DNA of 64,000 nucleotides from Sphingomonas caseinilytica (GCF_023516455.1 NZ_JAMGBA010000001.1:248001-312000), one strand, 5' to 3'; counted from the first letter of the stretch, positions 47,858 through 57,971 are shown. Program-made: numbers and translations. Notes: generated from the letters alone by a model not told the origin.

Positions 47858-47891
47858 AGCGGCGGGTGACGTCATGGCGCCACCCGCCGCT
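47858..47891. terminator. Stem-loop between the convergent antiporter and icd genes
   Basis: The arms agcggcgggtg (47858-47868) and cacccgccgct (47881-47891) pair perfectly for 11 bp around a 12-base loop. It starts one base after the antiporter stop and ends 7 bases from the icd stop, so it can serve both genes. Confidence 0.7.
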
Positions 47892-47897
47892 CTCTAA

Positions 47898-49127
47898 TTA
47901 GGCGGCGATACCCTCGTCAGCCATTGCGGCTTCGAGGTTTTCACGGATGGCTTCGAAGAATTGCTCCGTGGTCATCCAGGCCTGTTCCGGGCCGACCAGC
48001 AGCGCGAGATCCTTGGTCATTTTGCCGCTTTCGACGGTCTCGATGCAAACGCGCTCGAGCGTCTCGGCGAACCGGACGACTTCCGGCGTATCGTCGAGGC
48101 GGCCGCGGAACTTGAGGCCGCCGGTCCAGGCAAAGATCGATGCGATCGGGTTGGTGGAGGTCGCCTTGCCCTGCTGATGCTGGCGATAGTGGCGGGTGAC
48201 GGTGCCGTGCGCTGCTTCCGCTTCGACCGTCTTTCCGTCCGGGGTCATCAGGACCGAGGTCATAAGCCCGAGCGAGCCGAAGCCCTGCGCGACCTGGTCG
48301 GATTGGACGTCGCCGTCGTAATTCTTGCAGGCCCAGACGAACTTGCCGCTCCACTTGAGAGCAGACGCGACCATGTCGTCGATCAGGCGGTGCTCGTAGA
48401 CGATGCCGGCTGCTTCGAACGCCGACTTGAATTCGGCGTCGTAGATTTCCTGGAAAATGTCCTTGAAGCGCCCGTCATAGGCCTTGAGGATGGTGTTCTT
48501 GGTCGACAGATAGACCGGCCAGCCGCGCTGCAGGCCATAGTTGAGGCTCGCCCGGGCGAAGTCGCGGATCGATGCATCGAGATTGTACATGCCCATGGCG
48601 ACGCCGGCTTCCGGGAAGTCGAACACTTCATGTTCGATCACTTCGCCGTCTTCGCCGACCCACTTGATGCTTAGCTTGCCCTTGCCCGGCACCCTGAAAT
48701 CGGTCGCCTTGTACTGGTCGCCGAACGCGTGACGGCCGACGACGATCGGGTCGGTCCAGCCAGGAATGAGCCGCGGCACGTTCTGGATGACGATAGGTTC
48801 GCGGAAGATAGTGCCGCCGAGGATGTTGCGGATGGTGCCGTTGGGCGATTTCCACATCTTCTTGAGGCCGAATTCCTCGACCCGCTGCTCGTCCGGAGTG
48901 ATCGTGGCGCATTTGACGCCGACGCCATATTGCTTGATCGCCTCGGCCGCTTCGACCGTGATCTTGTCTTCCGTTTCGTCGCGCTTCTCGACGCCAAGAT
49001 CATAATATTTAAGGTCGATATCGAGGTAGGGCAGGATCAGCTTTTCGCGAATCCACTGCCAGATGATGCGGGTCATCTCGTCGCCGTCGAGTTCGACGAC
49101 CGGGTTCTTCACCTTGATCTTGGCCAT
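47898..49127 (-). CDS. icd: Isocitrate dehydrogenase, NADP-dependent
   Basis: A 409-residue enzyme of the eukaryote-like NADP type ([21 protein letters not shown]). Features are [17 protein letters not shown], the NDVQSD-like stretch [18 protein letters not shown] for metal binding, and [10 protein letters not shown]. It oxidises isocitrate to 2-oxoglutarate in the TCA cycle, producing NADPH. It is a single gene with its own promoter in the gap to psd. Confidence 0.97.
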   Translation of the reverse strand: MAKIKVKNPVVELDGDEMTRIIWQWIREKLILPYLDIDLKYYDLGVEKRDETEDKITVEAAEAIKQYGVGVKCATITPDEQRVEEFGLKKMWKSPNGTIRNILGGTIFREPIVIQNVPRLIPGWTDPIVVGRHAFGDQYKATDFRVPGKGKLSIKWVGEDGEVIEHEVFDFPEAGVAMGMYNLDASIRDFARASLNYGLQRGWPVYLSTKNTILKAYDGRFKDIFQEIYDAEFKSAFEAAGIVYEHRLIDDMVASALKWSGKFVWACKNYDGDVQSDQVAQGFGSLGLMTSVLMTPDGKTVEAEAAHGTVTRHYRQHQQGKATSTNPIASIFAWTGGLKFRGRLDDTPEVVRFAETLERVCIETVESGKMTKDLALLVGPEQAWMTTEQFFEAIRENLEAAMADEGIAA

Positions 49128-49239
49128 TTTGCTTTCCTGTGCCGGGATTTGTTGTTGGCGCGGCGCTTAGGACGTCGTTTCGCGATAGGCAACCATCGCG
49201 CATTGCCCCTCGTTCAGCTTGTCCTTAAGGAACGGCGCC

Positions 49240-49968
49240 ATGTCTCAGCTTCAGAACCCCGATAGCCAGCTGACTGCAGTCAAATGGCGATTTCCGTCGG
49301 TCCACCCCGAAGGCCGCAAGTTCACCCTGATCGCCGGTTTTCTGGCGCTGATCGGTTTTCAGGGGCCGGATGTCTTTGGATGGTTGCTGGTAGGTCTGAC
49401 GATCTGGGTCGCGGCATTCTTTCGCGATCCGGTTCGCACTACGCCCGCCGATCCCAAGTTGATTGTCGCGCCAGCAGACGGGTTGGTGACGATGATCAAA
49501 CGGGTGCCAGCGCCGCTGGAGCTGGCAGGCGAGGGCGGGCTTTCCGGTGAGTTCACCCGAGTTTCCATTTTCATGAGCGTGTTCGACGTCCACATCAATC
49601 GCTCGCCGATCGCGGGCACGGTACGCCGCATCGCCTATGTTCCGGGCAAGTTCCTCAATGCCGACCTCGACAAGGCGAGCGAGGACAATGAGCGGCAGCA
49701 TTTCCTGGTCGAACGCGAGGACGGCGTCGCAATCGGCTTCACCCAGATCGCGGGCCTGGTCGCTCGCCGCATCATGTCCTTTGTCAAGGAAGGCGACCGT
49801 GTCGAGGCCGGAGAGCGTATCGGCCTGATCCGCTTCGGCAGCCGCGTCGACGTTTTCCTGCCCGCGGGCACCGGGTCGCAGGTTCTACTCGGCCAACGGA
49901 CGATCGCCGGCGAGACGATCCTGGGTGAACTTGGATCGGATCCGCAGCGCGGCGGGGTCAGCCAGTGA
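49240..49968 (+). CDS. psd: Phosphatidylserine decarboxylase proenzyme (short type)
   Basis: A 242-residue protein with one or two N-terminal membrane segments ([26 protein letters not shown]), [14 protein letters not shown], and the self-cleavage region [11 protein letters not shown], where the Ser becomes the pyruvoyl cofactor. It makes phosphatidylethanolamine from phosphatidylserine at the inner membrane. The ATG at 49240 has aagga upstream. It overlaps pssA by GTGA. Confidence 0.94.
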   Translation: MSQLQNPDSQLTAVKWRFPSVHPEGRKFTLIAGFLALIGFQGPDVFGWLLVGLTIWVAAFFRDPVRTTPADPKLIVAPADGLVTMIKRVPAPLELAGEGGLSGEFTRVSIFMSVFDVHINRSPIAGTVRRIAYVPGKFLNADLDKASEDNERQHFLVEREDGVAIGFTQIAGLVARRIMSFVKEGDRVEAGERIGLIRFGSRVDVFLPAGTGSQVLLGQRTIAGETILGELGSDPQRGGVSQ

Positions 49969-50759
49969 ACGACCGGGGCAGGGGCGGCTTTCCCATCCGG
50001 GCTTTTGTGCCCAATGCAATTACCGCACTCGCCCTCTGCTTCGGCCTGACCGGCGTTCGCTTCGGAATCACCGGCGAATGGCCGCAGGCACTGGCCTGCA
50101 TCGTTGGGGCAGGCGTGCTCGATGGTTTTGACGGACGGATCGCGCGACTTTTGCGGGCGCAGAGCAAGTTCGGAGCCGAGCTCGACAGCCTGTCTGACAA
50201 TATCGCATTCGGTACGGCGCCCGCACTGATCATCTTCCTGTGGTCGCTTCAGGAAGCACCCAGGTTCGGCTGGATCGCCGCGCTGGCACTGGCCGTTTGC
50301 TGCGCTCTGCGTCTTGCACGGTACAATGCCGGCATCGATGCCGATTTCCAGCCGCACAAGTCTGCCGGCTTCAACACCGGCGTTCCAGCGCCGGTTGGGG
50401 CGGGGCTGGCGTTCGTTCCGATCTACCTTTGGCTGATCAGCGGAAACGAGCTGTTTCGCGGCTGGGCACTCGTTCTTCCCTGGACGCTGTTCATTGCACT
50501 GCTGATGATTTCGAACGTCCCCACCTATACCTGGGGCTCGATCCGTATCCGCCGTGGTTGGCGATTGTTCGCTCTTGCCGGCGTGGCCTTGCTTGGCGCA
50601 GCATTGCTCAACGCGCCGTGGATGACGCTGCTGGCGATTTCCGTCATTTACCTTGCACTTCTTCCGTTCAGCATCGCCAGCTATGCCGGGGTCAAGCGGC
50701 GGCGCGCAGCGCAGGCTCCCACAGCGGCTCCAGTTCCACCTCCGTACGCCGCGGATTGA
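49965..50759 (+). CDS. pssA: CDP-diacylglycerol--serine O-phosphatidyltransferase
   Basis: A 264-residue multi-helix CDP-alcohol phosphatidyltransferase. The signature [10 protein letters not shown]...[10 protein letters not shown] carries the conserved aspartates (DG-x2-AR-x8-G-x3-D-x3-D). It makes phosphatidylserine from CDP-diacylglycerol and serine. It is operonic with psd through a GTGA overlap. Its 3' end overlaps the antisense small gene (50692-50913) by 68 bases. Confidence 0.95.
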   Translation: MNDRGRGGFPIRAFVPNAITALALCFGLTGVRFGITGEWPQALACIVGAGVLDGFDGRIARLLRAQSKFGAELDSLSDNIAFGTAPALIIFLWSLQEAPRFGWIAALALAVCCALRLARYNAGIDADFQPHKSAGFNTGVPAPVGAGLAFVPIYLWLISGNELFRGWALVLPWTLFIALLMISNVPTYTWGSIRIRRGWRLFALAGVALLGAALLNAPWMTLLAISVIYLALLPFSIASYAGVKRRRAAQAPTAAPVPPPYAAD

Positions 50760-50913
50760 AGCGGATCGTGACGGGCCGGCCTTCGGTCGGTCCTGCCTTC
50801 CAGCTATGTCCTTCAAGCGCCGCGATGACTTTGCCGCCGTCACGTCGAATGACGTCGATAACCAGCGTCAGAATGAAGCCAAACAGTGCGATCGTGAGAG
50901 CGATACCGACCAT
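50692..50913 (-). CDS. Small single-pass membrane protein, 73 residues, apparently LexA-controlled
   Basis: MVGIALTIALFGFILTLVID is an N-terminal membrane helix without a cleavage site. A soluble tail follows: VIRRDGGKVIAALEGHSWKA, then [16 protein letters not shown] clear aaggga Shine-Dalgarno lies 7 bases before the ATG, which supports a real gene although it overlaps the pssA end. About 27 bases upstream is a promoter flanked and covered by two LexA boxes (50949-50998). Small membrane proteins under SOS control often block cell division (SidA/DidA in Caulobacter, YneA in Bacillus), and such a role is inferred only. Confidence 0.7.
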   Translation of the reverse strand: MVGIALTIALFGFILTLVIDVIRRDGGKVIAALEGHSWKAGPTEGRPVTIRFNPRRTEVELEPLWEPALRAAA

Positions 50914-50946
50914 TGAACTATCCCTTCAAACCATCGATTGATTGTT

Positions 50947-50975
50947 ATGTTCTTTAAATGTTCCGCATTCGTCAA
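50947..50975 (-). promoter_or_regulatory. Promoter of the 73-residue membrane protein gene
   Basis: On the minus strand, TTGACG (50975-50970), a 17-base spacer and GAACAT (50952-50947). The -10 hexamer and spacer lie within the first LexA box. The predicted start of transcription is about 50940. Confidence 0.5.
50949..50963. promoter_or_regulatory. LexA box 1 (GTTC-N7-GTTC)
   Basis: GTTCTTTAAATGTTC matches the alphaproteobacterial SOS box exactly. It covers the spacer and -10 of the minus-strand promoter. Confidence 0.75.
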
Positions 50976-50983
50976 GCGAAATT

Positions 50984-50998
50984 GTTCTCTTAATGTTC
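50984..50998. promoter_or_regulatory. LexA box 2 (GTTC-N7-GTTC)
   Basis: GTTCTCTTAATGTTC is a second exact match, 35 bases from box 1, just upstream of the minus-strand -35. The other direction leads to rpsB, 140 bases away. Confidence 0.7.
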
Positions 50999-51039
50999 TT
51001 ATTTGAGCCAACCGCTTGATATCTCACGTTTCATCTTGT

Positions 51040-51120
51040 AGGGGCCCCCGCATCCCACAGGTGGAACCACCATACCGGTGCCGGCCAATTGGCCGGTGAC
51101 ACGGTTCCACCGAGGCATAA
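51040..51120 (+). promoter_or_regulatory. Structured leader of rpsB, probable S2 autoregulation site
   Basis: An outer stem ggtggaacc (51060-51068) with ggttccacc (51103-51111) encloses the perfect palindrome ccggccaattggccgg (51081-51096). Ribosomal protein operons commonly carry such leaders, and rpsB-tsf is autoregulated by S2 in E. coli. A possible promoter is TTGATA (51016-51021), with a poor -10. Confidence 0.55.
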
Positions 51121-51137
51121 CCGGAGGAGATATCCCT

Positions 51138-51893
51138 ATGGCGACCAATGTCGTCACGATGCAGCAATTGCTCGAAGCTGGCGCCCATTTCGGCCACCAG
51201 ACCCACCGCTGGAATCCGCGGATGAAGCCGTACATTTTCGGCGACCGCAACGGCGTTCACATCATCGACTTGTCGCAGAGCGTTCCGCTGTTCGCCCGCG
51301 CGCTCGACTTCGTTCAGCAGACCGTCGCTCGCGGCGGCAAGGTGCTGTTCGTCGGCACCAAGCGCCAGGCGCAGGACGCGGTTGCCGAAGCGGCCCGCAC
51401 CTCGGGCCAGCATTTCGTCAACCACCGCTGGCTCGGCGGCATGCTGACCAACTGGAAGACCATTTCCAACTCCATCAAGCGCTTCAAGAGCCTTGAAGAG
51501 CAGCTGTCGGGCGACACCGCCGGCCTCACCAAGAAGGAAGTGCTCCAGCTGACCCGCGAGCGCGACAAGCTTGAGAACTCGCTCGGCGGTATCCGCGACA
51601 TGGGCGGTCTGCCCGACGTCATGTTCGTCATCGACACGAACAAGGAAGAGCTGGCGATCAAGGAAGCGAACGTCCTGGGTATCCCGGTAATCGCGATCCT
51701 CGACAGCAATTCGAACCCGCAGGGCATCGCTTTCCCGGTCCCGGGCAACGACGACGCCAGCCGCGCGATCCGTCTCTACTGCGAGGCGATCGCCAATGCT
51801 GCCAACACCGGCAAGTCCGGTGGCGCTGCGGCTCGCGGTGAAGACATCGGTGCGATGGCTGAGCCGCCGGCGGAAGCCGCGCTCGAGGCTTAA
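51138..51893 (+). CDS. rpsB: 30S ribosomal protein S2
   Basis: 251 residues: [26 protein letters not shown] at the N-terminus (split here from the family pattern LLEAGxHFGHQ), [10 protein letters not shown] and [12 protein letters not shown]. It binds 16S rRNA in the small subunit. The ATG at 51138 follows ggaggag. The upstream extension is leader RNA. An intercistronic hairpin separates it from tsf. Confidence 0.98.
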   Translation: MATNVVTMQQLLEAGAHFGHQTHRWNPRMKPYIFGDRNGVHIIDLSQSVPLFARALDFVQQTVARGGKVLFVGTKRQAQDAVAEAARTSGQHFVNHRWLGGMLTNWKTISNSIKRFKSLEEQLSGDTAGLTKKEVLQLTRERDKLENSLGGIRDMGGLPDVMFVIDTNKEELAIKEANVLGIPVIAILDSNSNPQGIAFPVPGNDDASRAIRLYCEAIANAANTGKSGGAAARGEDIGAMAEPPAEAALEA

Positions 51894-51918
51894 GCCCTTA
51901 CGCGAACGAAATTCGGGG

Positions 51919-51952
51919 CGCGTCGCGGAGGGCTTGGGCTTTCCGCGACGCG
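51919..51952 (+). terminator. Hairpin between rpsB and tsf
   Basis: cgcgtcgcgga (51919-51929) and tccgcgacgcg (51942-51952) pair perfectly for 11 bp. No T run follows, so it may be a partial attenuator or an mRNA processing and stability element rather than a full stop. Confidence 0.55.
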
Positions 51953-51980
51953 TCCCATATTCCCATTTGGAGGATTTAAC

Positions 51981-52925
51981 ATGGCTGAGATCACCGCCGC
52001 TTCGGTGAAAGAACTGCGCGAGCGCACTGGCGCCGGCATGATGGATTGCAAGAAGGCCTTGGCCGAAAACAACGGCGACATGGAAGCGTCGGTCGACTGG
52101 CTGCGCGCCAAGGGCCTCGCTGCCGCAGCCAAAAAGGCCGGCCGCACCGCTGCAGAAGGCCTCGTCGGCGTCGCCGTGGAAGGAACCAAGGGCGCGGTTG
52201 TCGAGATCAACTCGGAAACCGACTTCGTCGCCAAGAACGAGCAGTTCCAGGACTTCGTCCGCAACGTTTCGACCCTGGCCCTGCAGGCCAACGGCGACGT
52301 CGAGGCGCTGAAGTCGGCTGGCTACCCGACCGGCGGCACCGTCGAAGAAAAGCTGACTGAAAACATTGCCACCATCGGCGAGAATCAGTCGCTGCGTCGC
52401 ACTGCCCTGCTGCAGGTCAGCGAAGGCGTAGTGGTCAGCTATGTCCACAATGCGGTTGCACCGGGCATGGGCAAGATCGGCGTTCTGGTCGCTCTTGAGA
52501 GCGCCACTTCGGCCGACGCCCTTCAGACGCTCGGCAAGCAGATTGCCATGCACATAGCCGCCGCCAACCCGCTGGCGCTGGACGCCGACGGCCTTGATCC
52601 TGCGATGCTCGAGCGTGAGCGCGCGATCGCGATCGAAAAGGCGAAGGAAAGCGGCAAGCCGGACAACATCGTCGAAAAGATGGTCGAAGGCGCGATGGCC
52701 AAGTTCCGCAAGGAAAATGCCCTGTTGAGCCAGCTGTTCGTCATGGACAACAAGACGCCGGTCGCTGATGTCGTTTCCCAGGCTGGCAAGGAAGCCGGTT
52801 CGCCGATCACGCTGAAGGCGTTCGAACGCTTCCAGCTGGGCGAAGGCATCGAGAAGGCCGAAAGCGACTTCGCCGCCGAGGTGGCCGCCGCCGCCGGCGT
52901 CAAGAAGGACGAGCCGGTCGCCTAA
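51981..52925 (+). CDS. tsf: Elongation factor Ts
   Basis: 314 residues: the N-terminal UBA-like domain [20 protein letters not shown], then [12 protein letters not shown] of the core. It exchanges GDP for GTP on EF-Tu. Shine-Dalgarno ggagg precedes the ATG. It is a classical partner of rpsB. Confidence 0.98.
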   Translation: MAEITAASVKELRERTGAGMMDCKKALAENNGDMEASVDWLRAKGLAAAAKKAGRTAAEGLVGVAVEGTKGAVVEINSETDFVAKNEQFQDFVRNVSTLALQANGDVEALKSAGYPTGGTVEEKLTENIATIGENQSLRRTALLQVSEGVVVSYVHNAVAPGMGKIGVLVALESATSADALQTLGKQIAMHIAAANPLALDADGLDPAMLERERAIAIEKAKESGKPDNIVEKMVEGAMAKFRKENALLSQLFVMDNKTPVADVVSQAGKEAGSPITLKAFERFQLGEGIEKAESDFAAEVAAAAGVKKDEPVA

Positions 52926-52962
52926 TTGCGACGCCTGCCGCATTCAAAGGCGGTTGGCAGAG

Positions 52963-52997
52963 AGGCGGGTGCGCCGTAAGAGCGCATCCGCCTTTCG
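52963..52997 (+). terminator. Terminator-like hairpin after tsf
   Basis: aggcgggtgcgc (52963-52974) pairs with gcgcatccgcct (52982-52993), with one G-U pair, followed by a short ttcgc. It may weaken transcription into pyrH. Confidence 0.5.
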
Positions 52998-53030
52998 CAT
53001 ATCTGGCGTAGTTGAAGGAACGACCTGCCC

Positions 53031-53753
53031 ATGACCCGACCCCGCTTTCACCGCATCCTGCTGAAGCTGTCCGGTGAGGCGTTAATGGGTCCCAACCAGT
53101 TCGGGATCGACCCTGCAACCGTTGCGAGCATGGCGGCGGAAGTGGCAGCGGCCAAGGAAGCGGGTCACGAACTTTGCCTGGTCGTTGGTGGCGGCAATAT
53201 CTTCCGCGGGATTGCAGGGGCAGCCCAAGGCTTCGACCGGGCGACTGGCGATTACATGGGCATGCTGGCGACCGTCATGAACGCGCTGGCCGTTCAGAAC
53301 GCCCTCGAAAAGATCGGCGTCGACACCCGCGTATTGTCCGCCATCCCGATGGCCAGCGTTTGCGAGCCCTACATCCGCCGCCGCGCAATCCGTCATATGG
53401 AAAAGGGCCGGATCGTTATTTTCGCCGCCGGAACTGGCAATCCGTTCTTCACGACTGACACTGCCGCGGCTCTTCGTGCCGCGGAAATGGGGTGTCATGC
53501 GCTGTTCAAGGGCACCAGCGTCGACGGCGTCTACAATGCCGATCCCAAGAAGGTCAGCGAGGCCAAGCGCTATGAAACGCTTGGCTTCAATCGCGTCCTC
53601 GCCGACAATTTGAGGGTCATGGACGCAAGTGCCGTGGCGCTCTGCCGAGACAATAATATTCCGATCGTTGTTTTTAATATTCGCCAGCCAGGCAACCTTT
53701 CCGAGGTCTTGGCCGGGCGTGGAACGGCGACGATCGTCCAGAACGAGGAGTAA
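53031..53753 (+). CDS. pyrH: UMP kinase
   Basis: A 240-residue hexameric UMP kinase of the amino acid kinase fold: [22 protein letters not shown] and [14 protein letters not shown]. It phosphorylates UMP to UDP. It is followed after 4 bases by frr, the usual pair. Confidence 0.97.
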   Translation: MTRPRFHRILLKLSGEALMGPNQFGIDPATVASMAAEVAAAKEAGHELCLVVGGGNIFRGIAGAAQGFDRATGDYMGMLATVMNALAVQNALEKIGVDTRVLSAIPMASVCEPYIRRRAIRHMEKGRIVIFAAGTGNPFFTTDTAAALRAAEMGCHALFKGTSVDGVYNADPKKVSEAKRYETLGFNRVLADNLRVMDASAVALCRDNNIPIVVFNIRQPGNLSEVLAGRGTATIVQNEE

Positions 53754-53757
53754 GAGG

Positions 53758-54315
53758 ATGCCCGCTTACAGTAAGAGTGACCTGGACCGCCGCATGCACG
53801 GCGCGCTTGACGTGTTCAAACACGACCTGGCCGGTCTTCGCACCGGGCGCGCTTCAACGGCCTTGCTCGATCCCATCCAGGTCGAGGTTTATGGCGCGAA
53901 CATGCCGATCAACCAGGTTGCCACCGTTTCGGTGCCAGAGCCGCGGCTCCTCTCCGTGCAAGTCTGGGATCGCAGCAACATCGGGCCGGTCGAAAAGGCC
54001 ATCCGCAACGCGGGTCTGGGGATCAATCCGATCGTCGACGGGCAGGTCATTCGCCTGCCAATTCCCGATCTGACCGAGGAACGCCGCAAGGAATTGGCCA
54101 AGCTGGCCGGTCAATATGCGGAAAAGGCGCGGGTTGCCGTCCGCAACGTCCGCCGGGATGGCATGGATGCCCTCAAGACCGACGAAAAGAAGCATGAGAT
54201 CAGCGAGGACGAGCACAAGCGGCTTTCCGTCGAGGTCCAGAAGATGACCGACGCTGTGATCGCCGACATCGATGCTGCCGCGCACAGCAAGGAACAGGAA
54301 ATTCTCGGTAAGTGA
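53758..54315 (+). CDS. frr: Ribosome recycling factor
   Basis: A 185-residue [22 protein letters not shown] and the hinge [20 protein letters not shown]. With EF-G it splits post-termination ribosomes. The ATG is 4 bases after the pyrH stop, with agagga upstream. The stop overlaps the uppS GTG. Confidence 0.97.
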   Translation: MPAYSKSDLDRRMHGALDVFKHDLAGLRTGRASTALLDPIQVEVYGANMPINQVATVSVPEPRLLSVQVWDRSNIGPVEKAIRNAGLGINPIVDGQVIRLPIPDLTEERRKELAKLAGQYAEKARVAVRNVRRDGMDALKTDEKKHEISEDEHKRLSVEVQKMTDAVIADIDAAAHSKEQEILGK

Positions 54316-55058
54316 GCCCAGCTCCGGCCCCGGCTGAAGGGGCGACTTCCGCCGGCCAGGGCGGGGCGCCTCGTCACGTCGCCATCATCATGGACGGCAA
54401 CGGCCGCTGGGCCGAAAAGCGTGGTTTGCCGCGTGCGGCGGGTCATCGGGCTGGTGCTGAAGCGGTCCGCCGCATCCTCAAGGCAGCGGTCAAGCAAGGC
54501 GTCGAGGTCCTCACGCTCTATGCTTTTTCGTCGGAGAATTGGCGACGGTCGGAAGACGAGATCAGCGACCTCAAGGGCCTTATGGCCTATTATCTGGAGC
54601 GCGAACTCGACGAGCTGGCCCGCAACGGCGTTCAGATCCGGTTGATAGGCGACCATAAGGCATTTGGTCCACAATTGGTGGAACGGCTGGAACGAGCGGT
54701 CGAACGGACCGCTAAGAATGACCGCCTGATACTGGTTGTTGCGCTGAACTATGGGGCGAGGGATGAGATCGCGGCCGCGGCCAAGCGGCTTGCGGAAAAA
54801 TCCGTGTCGGGCGAACTGGACCCGGCTTCCATCGACGAAAAGCGACTGGAATCAGAGCTGTCCACCGATGGCTTGCCCGTTTTGGACCTCGTCATCCGGA
54901 CGTCGGGTGAGAAACGGCTATCGAATTTCCTGCTGTGGCAGGCGGCCTATGCCGAGCTAATATTCGTCGACACGCTCTGGCCGGATTTCGGAGAAGAAGA
55001 GTTTGCGGCGGCCCTAACGGAATTTGCAGGCCGCCAGCGGCGGTTCGGAGGTCGATGA
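54312..55058 (+). CDS. uppS: Undecaprenyl diphosphate synthase
   Basis: A 248-residue cis-prenyltransferase. The catalytic Asp28 is in [10 protein letters not shown], and the C-terminal [15 protein letters not shown] block binds the substrate. It makes the C55 carrier lipid for peptidoglycan. The GTG start overlaps the frr stop and the end overlaps cdsA. Confidence 0.95.
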   Translation: MSPAPAPAEGATSAGQGGAPRHVAIIMDGNGRWAEKRGLPRAAGHRAGAEAVRRILKAAVKQGVEVLTLYAFSSENWRRSEDEISDLKGLMAYYLERELDELARNGVQIRLIGDHKAFGPQLVERLERAVERTAKNDRLILVVALNYGARDEIAAAAKRLAEKSVSGELDPASIDEKRLESELSTDGLPVLDLVIRTSGEKRLSNFLLWQAAYAELIFVDTLWPDFGEEEFAAALTEFAGRQRRFGGR

Positions 55059-55702
55059 GCGAGCTTGCCACGAGAACTGCGGTCGGGATCATCCTGATCG
55101 GTATAGCGCTTGCCTCGGCACTCTTCGGCGGCACGGTGTTCGCCGTGCTCGTCGCCCTGATTGCCACGGTCATGTACGTCGAATGGACGCGCATCGTGGA
55201 TACCTGGGGTCTTGGTTGGAAGATCCTGGGCTTCTTCTACTGCCTCTTGCCCGCGGTTTCCCTGCTTTGGATCCGCGAGCGTGCGGAGTATGGGGGCGTC
55301 GGTACCGGTTTCGACCTTCTGATCTGGGTATTTCTGGTGGTTTGGGCGACGGACATTGGCGCATATTTTGCGGGTCGCGCGATCGGCGGACCCAAGCTTG
55401 CGCCTTCGATCAGTCCGAACAAGACCGTTGCCGGCCTGATCGGCGGCGTGATCTGCGCTGGCCTATTGGCTGGAGCCTGGGTCTATTGCGTAGGATTGCC
55501 CGCCAAGCTGCTGTGGCTCGCAGTAATTTTCGGAGCGGCCGCGCAATTGGGCGATCTGTTCGAAAGCGGGCTGAAGCGGAAGGCGGGGGTCAAGGATAGC
55601 GGGACCTGGTTGCCGGGCCACGGCGGCTTGCTCGACCGATTGGACGGCTTGGTGCCGGTAGCCATCCTGACCGCGGCATTGCTCGTACTGGGCGCGCTGT
55701 GA
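55055..55702 (+). CDS. cdsA: Phosphatidate cytidylyltransferase
   Basis: A 215-residue membrane enzyme with about six helices. It ends with the CDP-diacylglycerol synthase signature region DSGTWLPGHGGLLDRLDGL. It activates phosphatidic acid with CTP and so feeds pssA. The ATG overlaps the uppS stop, preceded by cggagg. Confidence 0.94.
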   Translation: MSELATRTAVGIILIGIALASALFGGTVFAVLVALIATVMYVEWTRIVDTWGLGWKILGFFYCLLPAVSLLWIRERAEYGGVGTGFDLLIWVFLVVWATDIGAYFAGRAIGGPKLAPSISPNKTVAGLIGGVICAGLLAGAWVYCVGLPAKLLWLAVIFGAAAQLGDLFESGLKRKAGVKDSGTWLPGHGGLLDRLDGLVPVAILTAALLVLGAL

Positions 55703-56862
55703 CCCGAAAGACCATCTCCATCCTCGGTGCAACCGGGTCGGTAGGCAGCTCGACGCTGGACTTGGTCGAGCGGAATCCGGACCGCTTCGAAGTGGTGGCG
55801 CTGACCGCGGCCAAGAATGTTGTTTCCTTGGCTGATGCAGCCTTGCGGACTGGCGCCAAGCTGGCGGTTATCGGGGACCCGGCACTGCTTCCGGAGCTGA
55901 ATGACCGCCTCGCCGGCAGCACTTGCCGTGCCGCGACCGGGTCGGATGCGCTGGCGGAGGCCGCAAGCGGCGAAGCAGAGCTGGTGATGGCCGCGATCGT
56001 GGGGTGTGCCGGCCTGGAGCCGGTGATGGCAGCAATTGAGGCCGGGCGGACGGTAGCGCTTGCCAACAAGGAATCGCTGGTGACGGCTGGCGAGTTGATG
56101 ACGACCGCTGCGGAAACCCACGGCGCGACGATACTGCCTGTCGACAGCGAGCATAATGCAATTTTTCAATGCCTTGCCGGCAATCATGCATCCGACATCT
56201 CAAGATTGGTGTTGACAGCGAGCGGCGGACCATTTCGCAGCTTGAGCCGGGATCAGATGGCTGGTGCTTCCCCGGACCAGGCCGTCGCCCACCCGAACTG
56301 GTCGATGGGTGCCAAGATCAGCGTCGATTCAGCGACGATGATGAACAAGGGCCTGGAACTGATCGAGGCACATCATCTATTCGGCTTGCCCAGCGGGCGG
56401 CTCGATGTTCTCATCCATCCTCAATCCGTCATCCATTCCATGGTCGAATTTGTCGATGGATCGGTATTGGCCCAACTGGGTACTCCCGACATGCGTATTC
56501 CGATCGCATATGCCCTCGCATGGCCTGAGCGGATGGAAACGCCGGCAGAAAAGCTTGATCTGGCGCGGATCGGCAATTTGAACTTCGAGCAACCCGACCT
56601 GACCAGATTCCCGGCGCTAGACGTTGCACGGCAGGCAATGGAAGCGGGGGCAGCAGCACCCGTTGTTCTTAATGCCGCCAACGAAGTAGCCGTCGCGGCA
56701 TTTCTCGAAGGCAGGATCGGTTTCCTGGCAATCGTCGACACGGTGAAGGAAGCGTTGGCTCGCATGGACCTGCCCAAGCCTCAATCTATCGCGGACGTGA
56801 TCGACATCGACCGTCGAACGCGAGCATTGGCAAATGACCTCATGAGCGAGATGGCCGCCTGA
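55699..56862 (+). CDS. dxr: 1-deoxy-D-xylulose 5-phosphate reductoisomerase
   Basis: A 387-residue MEP-pathway enzyme: NADPH loop GATGSVGSSTL, the metal and substrate site PVDSEHNAIFQ, and VHPQS-like LIHPQSVIHSMVEF. It makes MEP for the isoprenoids used by UppS. The GTG start overlaps cdsA (GTGA). The stop shares one base with rseP (TGATG). Confidence 0.96.
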   Translation: MTRKTISILGATGSVGSSTLDLVERNPDRFEVVALTAAKNVVSLADAALRTGAKLAVIGDPALLPELNDRLAGSTCRAATGSDALAEAASGEAELVMAAIVGCAGLEPVMAAIEAGRTVALANKESLVTAGELMTTAAETHGATILPVDSEHNAIFQCLAGNHASDISRLVLTASGGPFRSLSRDQMAGASPDQAVAHPNWSMGAKISVDSATMMNKGLELIEAHHLFGLPSGRLDVLIHPQSVIHSMVEFVDGSVLAQLGTPDMRIPIAYALAWPERMETPAEKLDLARIGNLNFEQPDLTRFPALDVARQAMEAGAAAPVVLNAANEVAVAAFLEGRIGFLAIVDTVKEALARMDLPKPQSIADVIDIDRRTRALANDLMSEMAA

Positions 56863-57971
56863 TGTTTGACCAGCCACCGCTATGGTTCATCCTTATCGCC
56901 TTTCTTCTGGCGATCGGCCCGCTCGTCTTCTTCCATGAGCTTGGCCATTATTGGGTGGCACGCATGTTCGGTGTGGGTGCCGAGCAGTTCTCGATCGGGT
57001 TCGGGCGTGAAATCGCTGGCTGGACGGACAAGCGCGGCACGCGCTGGAAGGTCGGCTGGCTGCCTCTTGGCGGATATGTTCGCTTCGTCGGGGACATGAA
57101 CCCCGCCAGCCAGCCGGACACGACGAAGGACGTGGCGCCGGAGCTTCGGGACATCTCCTTTCACCATAAGCCATGGTGGCAGCGTTTCCTGATCGTTCTG
57201 GCCGGGCCAGTCGCCAATTTCCTGCTCGCAATTGCCATTTTCGCGGCGTTTTTCGCTGTGTTCGGAATGCCACGCACTCCGGCGCTCGTAGGGCAGGTTC
57301 AGCCCGGTAGCGTCGCCGCATCGATCAAGCTGCAGCCCGGAGACCGAATCGAATCGATTGCTGGCCAGGATGTCCGATCGTTCGAAGACATGCGCCGCGT
57401 CGTGTCGCTACGACCTGGGGAGCGGGTAACGATCGCGTTCGAACGAGCTGGCAGCCGTCAGGAAGTCGAGGCACGGCTGGGCGAGCAAGTGGTGACCGAC
57501 GAGTTCGGTCAAGAATTCCGGATTGGCCTGCTCGGCGTACTCGGGGGCGATCGGGTACTCGAAAAGGTACCTGTCCTTCGCATAATTCCGGAAGCGACCA
57601 GCTATACGTTCGCATTGACCCGTTCGATGATCGACGGATTGGTCCAGATCGTAACGGGTCGTCGATCGACGAAGGATTTGGGCGGGCCGCTCAAGATGGC
57701 TCAGATCGCCGGACAACAAGCCAGCCTCGGCGCATTTGCGTTCATCCAGCTGATCGCGCTCTTCTCCATAAATCTCGGGTTCATCAATCTCTTGCCAGTC
57801 CCCATGCTCGATGGCGGACATCTCGTATTCTATGTCGCGGAGGGAATCCGGCGCCGCCCAGTCAGCGAACGGGCCCAGGATTGGGCGTTTCGCGGCGGTC
57901 TCGCACTCCTTCTGGCACTTCTCTTGTTCACCACAGTCAACGACTTGGCCTCTTTTGGCCTGTTCGGATGA
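56862..57971 (+). CDS. rseP: RIP metalloprotease (RseP/site-2 protease)
   Basis: 369 residues: zinc site HELGH (His25, Glu26, His29) in the first helix, a periplasmic PDZ domain (LVGQVQPGSVAASIKLQPGD), and the third zinc ligand in PMLDGGHLVFY. It cleaves anti-sigma factors and signal-peptide remnants within the membrane. It is the immediate neighbour of bamA, as in most proteobacteria. Confidence 0.95.
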   Translation: MFDQPPLWFILIAFLLAIGPLVFFHELGHYWVARMFGVGAEQFSIGFGREIAGWTDKRGTRWKVGWLPLGGYVRFVGDMNPASQPDTTKDVAPELRDISFHHKPWWQRFLIVLAGPVANFLLAIAIFAAFFAVFGMPRTPALVGQVQPGSVAASIKLQPGDRIESIAGQDVRSFEDMRRVVSLRPGERVTIAFERAGSRQEVEARLGEQVVTDEFGQEFRIGLLGVLGGDRVLEKVPVLRIIPEATSYTFALTRSMIDGLVQIVTGRRSTKDLGGPLKMAQIAGQQASLGAFAFIQLIALFSINLGFINLLPVPMLDGGHLVFYVAEGIRRRPVSERAQDWAFRGGLALLLALLLFTTVNDLASFGLFG

